NCBI GenBank assembly: GCA_020650975.1
Contig: JAIPMN010183296.1
Location: forward strand, 1-21,333
Direction: 5' to 3'
Length of the DNA: 21,333 nt
From: Apostichopus californicus
Taxonomy: Eukaryota; Echinodermata; Holothuroidea; Aspidochirotida; Stichopodidae
The notes beneath the pieces were generated by a model. That model was given only the letters and a program-made list of their open reading frames with translations, was not told the DNA's origin and searched no databases. Every line of letters begins with the position of its first letter. Within the stretch, counting starts at the first letter, position 1. The translations under genes were made by a program, and so were the position numbers. Shown here piece by piece: positions 8,658 through 18,437 of the stretch.

Positions 8658-8779
8658 TTCGCAATATATGTGAGCTAGCTATGCTGTGTATGCGTATTAG
8701 TGCATGTATAGCAACTGTATGTGGTAGCAGTAAACGGTTCCCTGCGACGATATCATGCAGTTTCGACTTGGGAAACAAA

Positions 8780-8787
8780 TGACGTCA
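8780..8787. promoter_or_regulatory. CRE palindrome TGACGTCA
   Basis: A perfect cAMP-response-element/ATF site, 123 bases upstream of the minus-strand ATG at 8657. Confidence 0.45.
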
Positions 8788-8901
8788 TTATGTTTTCTAC
8801 TTTTCCTAACCGAGGCAATTTAGCTGAGTTTTTGTAGCTTGATAGGAGTCAATATACTGCGAAGAAAAGTTACATGTTTGCCCTCTTCTGCGGTTCCCCT
8901 G

Positions 8902-8909
8902 TGACGTCA
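8902..8909. promoter_or_regulatory. CRE palindrome TGACGTCA (extended GTGACGTCAC)
   Basis: A second perfect CRE 122 bases from the first, extended to a 10-base palindrome. The pairing and the locally higher CpG content of 8490-8930 suggest a promoter, most likely for the minus strand. Confidence 0.45.
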
Positions 8910-9053
8910 CGAAAACTATTACGTAATAGTACTTGTTACCAATTTCTACCCCTTTGCAGATGGAAAATGGATGCAGAGTAGGGTTTTTCTTAACATTATA
9001 ATTGTTAAGTTAAACATTATTGAAAGTCAACTCTATATGTCAATTGACCTGAT

Positions 9054-9840
9054 GATCAGCTGGTCCATCTATATTGGTGTATTTTTGAGTTTAAAGTTGT
9101 AATAATATGGGATTTTTATGTCAAAGAAGGAAGTTTACTGTACATCCCACTAGACATATTGAAACACAGTAAAGATAACTGCACGGGAATATATCACAAC
9201 ATAAACCAATGTTTATAATAACTTTTATGCCCGCATGATAACGAATTTGTCCATCAATATGCATTTCAGACCATTTTCAAGGGTTCAGGTTGAGGAGAGC
9301 TTTTGTCTATGAGATATGATGTGTCTTCTTTCTTGAAACATCAGAACCAGAAAACATTTCGTTTTCTATGAATTGTTGCTCACACTTGTCATGATTGGAA
9401 AATAGAAAGCAAAAGCGTTATGTTGTTTTTAGGAAGCCTATGTTAAAAAAAAGTGTAAACGGTAAGATTTAGAAGAACTTTACTATCGTGACTATGTTTT
9501 ACCTATCAACTTAAGCAAGCACCAGGTCATGTCAGGTACGTGTGTCCATAAACACTGCTATGATAGAAAAACTTAGATCATCTATTAGTCATTCCATTGA
9601 ACATGTTGCTTTATCATTATTTACTTCAAATTTGATCAGTGTTGGACAATTCTGATGACTAGAGTTATGGAAATCTATATCGTTTTGAGTAATAATCTAT
9701 TGGGACAGTGACCTCCAATGTACCTGCAGGGTCATGAATCCTCGTTTTTTTATTGGAGATCAAATGTAGAACAAGCCATGTAGATACCGAAAAGCCTACC
9801 TGTCAATAAATCGAACGATGTTCCGTAATTCTGTAAATAA
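9054..9840 (+). repeat. Segmental tandem duplication, copy A
   Basis: This copy starts GATCAGCTGGTCCATCTATA and aligns through most of its length with 9862 onward, at an initial offset of 808. Shared blocks include AAAGAAGGAAGTTTAC, GAGATATGATGTGTCTTCTT, CTTAGATCATCTATTAGTCA and the closing CCTGTCAATAAAT. The part at about 9650-9790 does not align with copy B. No conserved protein is visible. Confidence 0.85.
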
Positions 9841-9861
9841 GCTCTTTACAAAATAAACATA

Positions 9862-10926
9862 GATCAACTGGTCCATCTATATTGATATGTTTTTTTAGTT
9901 TGAAGTTTGTAACATTTTGGATTTTTTATGCCAAAGAAGGAAGTTTACATCTCACCAGACATATAAAAACAAAATAAAGATTACTGCCCGGGAATAAATT
10001 GCAACATAAACCAATTTACTTTTATGCCCACATCATAAGGAATTTGTTCACCAAGTTGCATTTAAAACCATTTTCTTGGGTTCAGGTTGATGAGAGGTTT
10101 TTTTCTATGAGATATGATGTGTCTTCTTTTTTTCGAAACATCAAAACCAGAACACATTTCGTTTTCCAACTTTTTTGTTGTTTTAATTTCTTTGGAAGTC
10201 TCATACTGGTAATGATGATTGGAATAAAGAAAGCAAACAAACAATGGCATTATGTTGTTTTTAGAAAGTCTCTTTTAAGAAAAGTAGAAAAGGGAACATT
10301 ACAAAGAATTTTACTATTATATAGTGACTATGTTTTACTTATCAACTTTAGCAAGGACCAGGTCATACCATGTGTGTCCTTAAAATCAGTGGCATAGCCA
10401 TTATACAAGAAGAAGTAAAACACTATTGTGAGCTTCATGTATTTGTCATAATATGTGAGATGGATGACTCAAATTCTGTCAATCAGTAAACACTGGATAC
10501 ATTATAGAACATGACTCAGTTATCATATTACCATTTAAGCTCTTTGGAGATGATTAAAATCGTTTCTCATTATTTTAAACTCAGAAAGTATAAAACATTT
10601 TGTAATCATATGGGAGAATCCAGTGGCCTAGTCAATAACTGCTATGAAGGAAAAACTTAGATCATCTATTAGTCATTCATTTGAAACATGTTTCTTTATC
10701 ATTATTTATTGTAATTTGTTTATAAAGGTAGAAAAGGTTGATTGGTATTGTAACCGTTATGCATACAACGCTTATCCCCTTAAATTTCTAAATTAAGGAT
10801 TCACTATTTATTTAAAAACAAGGGACCCTTACAAACCAGTTTAGCTTTCTGAGATACGATTCCCTTTCAGGGAAAGTTTCCCCAGCCTCCCTGTCAATAA
10901 ATTAAATGATGTTTTGTAATTCTGTG
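9862..10926 (+). repeat. Segmental tandem duplication, copy B
   Basis: This copy starts GATCAACTGGTCCATCTATA and ends near TTTTGTAATTCTGT, matching copy A's TTCCGTAATTCTGT. It is longer than copy A mainly because of a ~234-base insertion (10387-10620). A 132-codon open frame at 9999-10397 is not preserved in copy A, so I do not treat it as a gene. Confidence 0.85.
10387..10631. mobile_element. Insertion specific to copy B, flanked by 11-base direct repeats
   Basis: CAGTGGCATAG (10387-10397) and CAGTGGCCTAG (10621-10631) flank a 223-base segment that is missing at the same point in copy A, where homology passes directly from TGTGTCC to AACACTGCTATGA. This looks like a short insertion with a slightly diverged target duplication. 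It has no terminal inverted repeats and no recognised family. Confidence 0.5.
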
Positions 10927-11033
10927 TTGTACATGAATAAATATTACTCGTTACCCGTCGGATGCAAAACGACTGAGGTACTAAAAGCATTCACATAGAC
11001 AGGATAGGATGGCAAGCGAAAGTACCGTTAAAC

Positions 11034-11360
11034 ATGCTGTACATACAAACAACATGTTCATGATGGTGGTTGTTATGAAAGTCAACGACAGATGTACACA
11101 CAAACAACATGTTTATGATGGTGGTTGTTGTGGAAGTTAACGCTAAATGTACACACAAACAACATGTTCGTGATGGTGGTTGTGAAAGTCAACGATAAAT
11201 GTTGTACAAGCAATTAACATGTTCATGATGGTGGTTGTTATGAAAGTCAACGATATATGTACACACAAACATGTTCATGATGGTGGTTGTTATGAAAGTC
11301 AACGATAGATGTACACACAAACAACATGTTCATGATAGTGGTTGTTGTGTAGGTCAACGG
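11034..11360 (+). repeat. Minisatellite, six copies of a 52-58 base unit
   Basis: Units start near 11034, 11092, 11147, 11199, 11257 and 11309. Each has the order TGTACACACAAACAACATG, then TTCATGATGGTGGTTGTT, then GAAAGTCAACGA. Units differ by small deletions and substitutions, so this is an aged array. A short open frame across it is a by-product of the repeat. Confidence 0.95.
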
Positions 11361-12049
11361 AATATAACAAGGCACATCATTCCGAGTATAACACCAGCAG
11401 GTGGTGTTGCTAGATTTTGTAAAACCCCCACCTTGTTACAGGTCAAAATGTCGAGTATCATTAAAATGTTGCGGTTCTTGAAAAACAAAGAAGAAAACTT
11501 CTTAAAAACTTTCAATTATGAACTAATTTGACTAGTTTCATTCTTGTTCAATAGTGACCCACGGAGATGTTCGCATTATCTGCAGTCTTTCGAGAAGTTG
11601 GTCTTTTTACGTCCTTTTTGACGGTTAACCAAATTCGACACTTTGAAAAGATTGATCACAGTGTTGATGTGAAGTAGCCTACATGTTGAAATTCTTCATG
11701 GTAAGGGGAGTAACTGTACGTAGCTCAGTCTGGAGAGGACATGGGGAAAATAATGTCATTACATATACGTAATAACACTACGTACGTTAGTAATATGTAT
11801 TACGTACGTACGTGATAAGTTTACCTTCACTACCTATGAAGTAGCAGTACGTATAAACTGTAAAATATTGACCTACATGCAAGATACGTACCTACACTTA
11901 CCTTATACTGTAATTATATATCATTACAATATTACTTCTCGTTCACTGTACCTCGCATGTATCAATCATCCAACCAAAGAAGTCAAGCAATTACAAACGG
12001 TTGAGACGCGGTCTAACAAATGCCGGTGACAGTCAAGGTACGTTCGTTC
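11361..12049. other. Intergenic sequence with TACGTA cluster
   Basis: No gene or transposon recognised. The distinguishing feature is the palindrome cluster at 11717-11890, listed separately. Confidence 0.5.
11717..11890. repeat. Cluster of seven TACGTA palindromes
   Basis: TACGTA occurs at 11717, 11766, 11779, 11801, 11805, 11848 and 11885, with further ACGTAC overlaps. Under equal base frequencies about 0.04 occurrences are expected in 174 bases. It could be a degraded (ACGT)n microsatellite or a binding-site cluster; the irregular spacing leaves both open. Confidence 0.6.
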
Positions 12050-12271
12050 AACTAAAACTATACAGGTATATACAGACAATGCAGACGACACTAAAGCGGT
12101 GCACATAATTAGAAACAGGATATTGCAACAGGTTTTGTACAAACTATGACTGGAGTCAGAAAAGGCAGATGGGTTTCAATGTTGACAAATGTGCTGTTCT
12201 TCATTTTGGATGATATAATAACCCACAAACTGAGTATTATCTCAATGAAAGAGTAACAGGGTGGTCAGGAT

Positions 12272-12339
12272 CCTGTAAAGTTGGAGAGAGTGATAACGAA
12301 TAGATTTGCCTTTAGGTGTACAGCAACAAATTTATTATT
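12272..12339 (+). repeat. 68-base direct repeat, copy 1
   Basis: Begins CCTGTAAAGTTGGAGAGAG and ends CAACAAATTTATTATT; pairs with 12848-12915. Confidence 0.85.
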
Positions 12340-12562
12340 CTAACTCATTCTTATCTCGGTCTCCATTTCGCATATAATCAGTGGAAAGAAATAATTGAAA
12401 AACAATGGTAAAACTTCTTAAATAAAATACACTTTACCCCCATAGTAAACTGAACCCCAAACAATGCAAACTAATGACACAACTGTTCAGACGGTCCCTG
12501 AATGAGGAATTCCTCAGTAGACAATAATAATAATAATAAGTGGTTGCCCTAGTTAATAGGGA

Positions 12563-12576
12563 CTGCGCATGCGCAG
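12563..12576. promoter_or_regulatory. NRF1-type palindrome CTGCGCATGCGCAG
   Basis: A perfect 14-base palindrome containing TGCGCATGCGCA, the NRF1 consensus core. It is 1.8 kb upstream of the RP2 start and inside an insertion, so it may be a transposon feature rather than a host promoter. Confidence 0.4.
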
Positions 12577-12847
12577 AACAATGTATAGCAACCGTACGTA
12601 CATCCATGTCCATTCATAACTTTTTGTATGGACTTTTATAGTGATTGCAATCATTCTAGTTAAACACTTAGTTTTGCATCCTGGTAAAACACACATGTCA
12701 TAAATTAACCTGCACTGGATTATCATAACCGTTCATCTACCGTTGAGAGTCATTGACTCTGATTTACCATTAGTTAGTATAGTAACATGTTCTACATTTA
12801 ATGATTAGTTTATTGTTGTTAAATGACCATAAATATTCATCAACCTA

Positions 12848-12915
12848 CCTGTAAAGTTGGAGAGAGCGATAACGTCTAGATTTGTTCTTAGGTATACAGC
12901 AACAAATTTATTATT
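12848..12915 (+). repeat. 68-base direct repeat, copy 2
   Basis: Same orientation as 12272-12339, no length change, 7 substitutions by eye. Confidence 0.85.
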
Positions 12916-13079
12916 GTCGCGCGCCTTCTATTATAACAAGTACTTGATAGTAAAATTTTATAGGGGGTGGGCTGATAAATCAGCCAGGGGGTGATAAATC
13001 AACCCTGTTACAAAAGAATACTAACAAGTATAAGGAAGAAGAGAAAGATCTGGGAGTTATTATTCACAAATCACTCAAG

Positions 13080-13457
13080 AGTTAGTTAAAGGCATTGAAG
13101 ACTCGCCCCAAACCGCCTGCCGCGCTCTGAAAAAGTTAACTTTCCGTTGCTTGCAAGTGAAGTTTTCTGCTTGTCGCTCCAAAATGCAGACAGTAATGAA
13201 ACATGATACATTGTTATCTTTAGCTGGACCTGAGATGTCCATCTCTTTATCGTTTGTACGGTATGCTGTGGGTATTGACCGCAGCTGTATGTACTGACTG
13301 TACATTAGTGTCTAATTACCGACGGTAGCAAGCTGTGTGTGTATTTTCTGGGATCGATGGTGGTGTCTAACACTTCTGTTACACCGCATTCGAAACTCGG
13401 TTAGATTACCGGCATGAGACGTTTCTTTGTGCGCGAGTTTTCACATCCTTTACCATT
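13080..13457. mobile_element. Second insertion in the LINE (dispersed repeat)
   Basis: LINE motifs are interrupted after HKSLK and resume at AIQKA. The insert begins with GGCATTGAAGACTCGCCCCA, a block (13089-13148) found again at 14587-14647 in RP2 intron 1, so it is a dispersed repeat family. The remainder of the insert is not repeated in the window. No inverted ends or clear target duplication. Confidence 0.6.
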
Positions 13458-14221
13458 GTGAAGAAGCAATACAGAAGGCCAAATAAAGTTATACAAATGA
13501 TAAAAGGAAATTTAATTCAGCAACTTTGATATTAAACCTGTTATAAACCTATGCAAATCACTTCTAAGACCTCACATAGCTTATTGCATCCCAAGATAGA
13601 ACCATATCTTAAGAAAGACATTAATCTGATGGGAGTTTGGAGTCCAATGACGTATGAAAAAGCTAGTGAATGAGGTGAAACATCTAGAATGTGAATTAAG
13701 AAAGACTATATGTCCTAGTACATTTGACAACACTGGAACAACGCCGAGGCAGGACCTAATTACCGTATACAATATCATGTATGGTAACATTGACATAGAG
13801 ACATAGACACAAAGAAGTACTTCAATTGTTTTAGACAAGAAAAGCACCAGGGATACAAGCTGAAAATTAGACCAACACAACAAACACACTTAGAAGTTAG
13901 GAAGCAATCTTTTGTCAACAGAGCTTGGAGTTTATGGGATAAATATAGCAGAAGAAGTATTGCTAGCTAAGACACTGATTGGTTTCAAGAAAAGGATTGA
14001 TGTCAGCAGGATTTTCAAGAGCTTCCAATATGTATGTGCCACACACAACTACCCCTCAAGGCAGCATAATATGCATTCAGGTTAATCCAACTTAACTCCT
14101 GTCCTCACCTATTTATCACTGGGAGTTGCCTTACTTATTGGTCAGATACATGCAGTTATCAAAGCTGTTACCAACTTTCCTTTCTCATATTTAATGCAAC
14201 AGCAGGTACATAATTATAGCA

Positions 14222-14395
14222 GTTAGTCAAAAGTGATACGCGCAGGGGAATTCCCATTTAAATCCTATCGCTTACGTCATCCACAAATTCCCGTAGTTTT
14301 TAGTGCACAGAGACGCTTTGATACCGCCTAATACTGGTGTTAGGTCTGTGTTCTGTGACTATTTATTACTGAAAAACAGTAAGAAAAGATCAGTA
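14222..14395 (+). promoter_or_regulatory. RP2: Presumed RP2 promoter / 5' UTR
   Basis: GGGGAATTCCC at 14245-14255 fits the NF-kB (Rel) consensus and contains the palindrome GGGAATTCCC. TTACGTCA at 14272-14279 is a one-base CRE/ATF variant. Both lie 115-150 bases before the RP2 ATG. No TATA box in a sensible position. The transcription start is unknown, so these sites could be in the 5' UTR. Confidence 0.4.
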
Positions 14396-14478
14396 ATGGG
14401 CTGTTTCTTCTCAAATGGTAGCGACCAGAACGAAGGGAAGGAAGAAGAAAAAGAAAAAGCCCCCAAGACATATAGCTG
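14396..14478 (+). CDS. RP2: RP2 exon 1 (XRP2, ARL3 GTPase-activating protein), 5' end of the gene
   Basis: RP2 is a membrane-anchored, tubulin-cofactor-C-like GAP for ARL3 that works with UNC119 in releasing lipidated cargo at cilia; loss causes X-linked retinitis pigmentosa in people. The ATG at 14396 (G at -3, G at +4) opens MGCFFSNGSDQNEGK, an acidic and lysine-rich linker, and ends KTYSW across the donor TG|GTAATT (phase 2). MGCFFS gives the Gly2 myristoylation and Cys3 palmitoylation sites and is identical to the vertebrate N-terminus. The closing (K)xYSW also matches. Only these ~28 residues are here; the TBCC and NDPK-like domains must lie to the right of the window. The donor is about five codons earlier than I recall for the human exon 1, so intron position may have slid. 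Unspliced, the frame would stop one codon after YSW. Confidence 0.82.
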
Positions 14479-14586
14479 GTAATTTCAATCTGTTTACTGC
14501 TTTAGCTTGCTCCACATCTCTGTTCAATCAGTATTATCTGATACTGTATACGGACGGTAACTAATATTGCTCCTGTTACTAACTTG

Positions 14587-14647
14587 AAGGCATTGAAGAC
14601 TCGCCCCAAACCGCGTGCGGCCATCTGAAAAAAGTTAACTTTCCGTT
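14587..14647 (+). repeat. 61-base copy of a dispersed repeat in RP2 intron 1
   Basis: AAGGCATTGAAGACTCGCCC through AAAGTTAACTTTCCGTT nearly repeats 13089-13148, with a few substitutions and one extra base or two. It lies 108 bases after the RP2 exon 1 donor. Homology stops abruptly on both sides, so this is either a short fragment or a conserved core of the family. Confidence 0.85.
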
Positions 14648-14903
14648 CAGGTATAACGGTATTGTTAAGATTGGTCGAGAAAACAGAATAGTATACAGTT
14701 ATGGAAACGACTAACACACAGTTAGGTAGCTACCACTGCATGTTGTGAAGCATATATTAACTTATGTTATGTGTGTGCAACAAGTTATTCTCCTGAATAA
14801 TTCCCAAAATAAATAATTCAGATGTATTGCAACACCATGTGAGAACTTTTAATTGTTTCATATTTTGACTCAACGTATTGTACATCAACCATTTCATAAT
14901 GAC

Positions 14904-14932
14904 TCCCCCCTCTCCCAACTCCCCCCCCCCCT
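14904..14932. repeat. C-rich low-complexity tract
   Basis: CCCCCCTCTCCCAACTCCCC and further C's to 14932: a poly-pyrimidine stretch with no other meaning evident. Confidence 0.7.
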
Positions 14933-15750
14933 GCTTTCGACTCTTACATGATCAAAGAAGACGCTAAATACATGGGAACAGGCATACGGAAGAGTATTCA
15001 TTATTGATGGGCTAAATGAATAGGCACTCTTTCACAGGTATAATAACGTACCTACAGCGGCTTTTCAGATCAGACGGCGTCAAAACAAAAAGTCCTTTGC
15101 ATTTTGTTACCACTTGTCTACAGACAATTACTACCCTCTAAGTGTTAACCATGTATTTACAGTATCCTGAAAAAAAATATGACATCACCAACTTCTTTAA
15201 TAATGTGCCTGAAATTAATTCCACAGTTGTGATACCTGGGTGGTAATGGTCGATATAGCATTATAAGGCATATGGGTTATCAAACAAATTTCATAAAGTT
15301 GCTACAAACGTGGTGGTAGTATCAAATGCTACTTAACAACTATTGAATTAAGGTTTATAGTTATTACCTAGGGGCATCCCGGTACTTAATCACGTTATAT
15401 ACCTGATGGATACGAATATTTAATACCATATAATCAATGACTGAAATGCGTGTTGCCTTAACATTTAAATACAAACCCAATGAAATGTAGCGTATGTATC
15501 ATAAATAGGGTTAACATGCGTTCCAAGCATTAAACGTAAAGTTAGGGCGTTTGGAAGGAAACCCAGTAACTAGACTTAACTAAGTATCACATGTCAATCA
15601 ACAACAATTAATCTGTTCAGCTTAAGCACCATTTTTTAGTGACGTTAATAAACTCATTCATGTGATGGACACTTTAAGACCCACGGACCTTATCATTCTT
15701 CTGATTCCGTGTATGTCTTCCAACTTCCAAGCAATGGTCATTATTGATGG

Positions 15751-15758
15751 TGACGTCA
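15751..15758. promoter_or_regulatory. CRE palindrome TGACGTCA in RP2 intron 1
   Basis: A perfect CRE about 1.3 kb downstream of exon 1. It could be an intronic enhancer element, but a single 8-base match has little weight alone. Confidence 0.25.
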
Positions 15759-18000
15759 CGACCAATCTGACTGGATGAAAACTCCGTATTTGCAAACCTG
15801 GTAGGGAAAAAAATCGCACCCCAGCTACCGATGGTAGGTCATGTATGGGAATATGGTGAAGGTTATCTTCATATGGGAAGTATAGGATCACTGCAATATG
15901 TGGACAACGCTATACTTTCAACAACACGAATTAGAGTTTTTGTTAGCACAACCTTCCACTCACAGTGGGAATGATATTTGACCCGAGACACGATGATGTT
16001 AACCTCCTTAAACAATAGAGAGGAGGAAAATAAAACGATTATGTAATGTACATTGAAAAATATCTCTACTAGAGTTTATTGTAAATTACCCGTAAGTCAT
16101 TTGACTGACCAGAGAACAAAATATAAATTAACTAGTTGTCAAAATGCGTTCAAGAAATTGTTGACGTTCTTGTTTCGGCCTTCACTGTTCCCTGAGCGAT
16201 GTAATTATTTATTATTCATATTGGAATGAAAATGTTTCCTTATTAGTCCTCGAATAGTCATTCTTTCTGTATACAAATGTCTACGGTTCTGCCGAGTTTG
16301 TATCCTTTAAACATAAGCCTCGCCCTCTGCATAATTGAATTCTAAGTTCACGTGACACTTACACAATTTCACAATGTATCAGAAGCCGTTTCACACTTCC
16401 TGCACAATTCAAATACATTCAAAATGAAATTAATATAGTGTATCACACCGCGTCACTAAATTCTACGTAGGTAACAGCTAGGACCAGGGCTTCACTGTGC
16501 AATCCGGGGAGAATGTTGTGACTTCAGTCCTCAATTAGTACAAAAGAAATGATAGCTACCGTATATTCTGTTAACACTTAATGTTGAAATAGTCAATTAA
16601 GACGATAAGTAAGGTTGTTTTGTGTTTCATAAAAGCATATATCCCCAATATTAAAAGTGTACAAATAACTAACTTTGAAACTTTGCCTTCGATACGTTCC
16701 TAGCTTAGTGTGTAATATGTCACTACCACTAATATTTAATATTGAATATCGTTATTTTTGATGTAATCGAATCGGTGTACATATGTAAGGGAAGCACACA
16801 ACGTATGATGTGTGCACTATATGTTTATCTTTCGATTTGCAATGTATACGTATAATAATTTGCTGGTTATAACACGCAAGTCTGGAACGATCTCAGCCGC
16901 CGTACAATCTACCAAAACGCTACGACTGAATGAATAATTACAACATAATTTCTATGCAATTGTCCCAGTTACTCTGGGCGATGAATATCACGCAGTGCTG
17001 GGTTGTTGATCTAACCGATTGAAAAGTAACACCTAAATAGAATTATTGTTTGCTACAGTCATACATCATTGACTAAGACAGACTGCACGCACTTTGAAGG
17101 AATCCGTCCTGGTTAGCAGGATTGTGCTAATTTTTGCGGTTCTCAAAAGAAAAAAAGCTAATAGTATGAACTGAAAGAGGAAGTTCAAATGACTATGACG
17201 AGTAGAGGTGAAGGTTGGATTTAATCAGTATCAGTCTTTCAGGACAACTTTACAGTTACAATTTCTGAAAACCTATATTTTCCCCGTTGGCTGCTAATCA
17301 AGCTATGTATACATATAACAGAACTATGCACTGGGTTGCTAACACATATTTACAATATATAAGACTTTCGTCAACATATAGTATCGTCAATAAATATATA
17401 CCTGGCAAGTAAGATATGCGATCGTAACATATTCTTACATTTTACTGTATTACATTGCTGCTTAACCGAAGTATATACATATGACTGTATATTTTAGGAT
17501 ACCACTTAGTTAAGGAGCCCTATAACACACAAAAGAAGACTAAACTTATGCAGAAAACGTGAGTTAATCCGTCCGCTATACTATGCACCATCAGGCATAC
17601 AGGAACTCAACTGGTTGGGTTAAGTTACACGGAAAGTGGGTGTTATACCTCAATAACGCAGGCATCTCGTCCTATCAGCTATACTATGCAGGTGTGTATT
17701 AATGCAGTGCTGTTTAAATTCACTCAACGCAGTTAAAAAGCACACAGTAGAGGTTTATGCACGGTTAACGTTGTATTAATGAACATCAACCAAGGTTATA
17801 TGATACATGGGTATGAGATGAAATAAAAAAAATGATCTTCAATTTCTTCACTCATAATACCATTTCAACATGTTTTAGACAATGTTGTCATCTTCCAATA
17901 CAAGTAATGAACATGAAGGTAAAGCAACAACAAAGTAGATCAGGGCATTATCTTGCATCTATGAAAGTATTCATAAAATTAATCATAAAGTTGTACTACC

Positions 18001-18045
18001 AGCCTCCCCCTCCCACCCCGCCCCTACACACACCCTTCTTTAAAA
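18001..18045. repeat. Polypyrimidine tract
   Basis: CTCCCCCTCCCACCCCGCCC and following CACACACCC; low complexity. Confidence 0.6.
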
Positions 18046-18437
18046 TGTTACAGCTGTTTCTTCTGTAAGCTTTTTATATCCCCCTAGAGTAAGCCATATT
18101 GAATGTATGTATAATAAGTGGATATCAACTTAGCCAAGGCGGTTATGGCATCACAGTTCCTTCCAAATACGTCTTTTTCAGCCACAATTTGGAATGACTA
18201 TGCCGTTAGTGGACTTGAACCATGCCAAACCACCACTGACATATCACTTTCGTTCCACGTTTAATTATTTTAACCAGTACATCATTAGTAAGTACAGTGT
18301 AAAGAAGGTTAATAGTATCAGCATCCGTATTTTTTTTTCAATTTCGGGAGAGATTTGGTGTTGCCAAGTTATTTTTGTTTGTATATGTAATTGACACTAA
18401 AAACAAACTGGTGAATTTTTGTCCAGAAGCTGTATTC

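Larger units (their letters stand above)
12268..13020. mobile_element. Insertion in the LINE bracketed by a 68-base direct repeat
   Basis: The LINE homology breaks after YYLNERV and resumes at EEEKDLGV, although these motifs are normally only some ten residues apart. The intervening ~750 bases begin with one copy of a 68-base repeat (12272-12339). The second copy lies at 12848-12915 (7 mismatches by eye), about 105 bases before the LINE resumes. Inside are a TGAGGAATTCCTCA palindrome, an AAT microsatellite (12521-12539) and CTGCGCATGCGCAG. It could be a small LTR-like element or two insertions of the same repeat; I see no coding region. Confidence 0.5.
12050..14040 (+). mobile_element. Heavily decayed CR1/L2-like LINE split by two insertions
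   Basis: Reverse-transcriptase landmarks appear in order on one strand. They are NADDTK (degenerate YADD, 12078-12095), DWSQKRQMGFNVDKCAVLHFG and NNPQTEYYLNE (12148-12255), EEEKDLGVIIHKSLK (13035-13079), AIQKA and KVIQMIKGNL (about 13460-13515), LCKSLLRPHIAYCI (about 13550-13592), PYLKKDINL (about 13603-13629), then AEEVLLAKTLIGFKKRID (about 13947-14001). These correspond to the second half of a CR1/L2-type ORF2. Several frames and stops are involved, so the copy is inactive. The gaps between landmarks at 12268-13020 and 13080-13457 contain unrelated sequence and are read as later insertions. Confidence 0.85.

Noticed and set aside
9999..10397. 132-codon open frame, the second longest in the window
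   Set aside because: The paralogous copy A at 9190-9560 is full of stops in the matching frame, and the differences do not favour synonymous positions by eye. The protein has low-complexity Phe/Lys content and no motif.
11271..11531. 86-codon open frame starting in the minisatellite
   Set aside because: Half is minisatellite sequence and the rest has no homology.
13075..13889. Minus-strand frames of 76 and 102 codons
   Set aside because: They are antisense to the decayed LINE and its insertion; the plus strand carries the recognisable motifs.
15658..15891. 77-codon minus-strand open frame in RP2 intron 1
   Set aside because: No recognisable homology and no convincing splice context. It may be a fragment of an unknown repeat.
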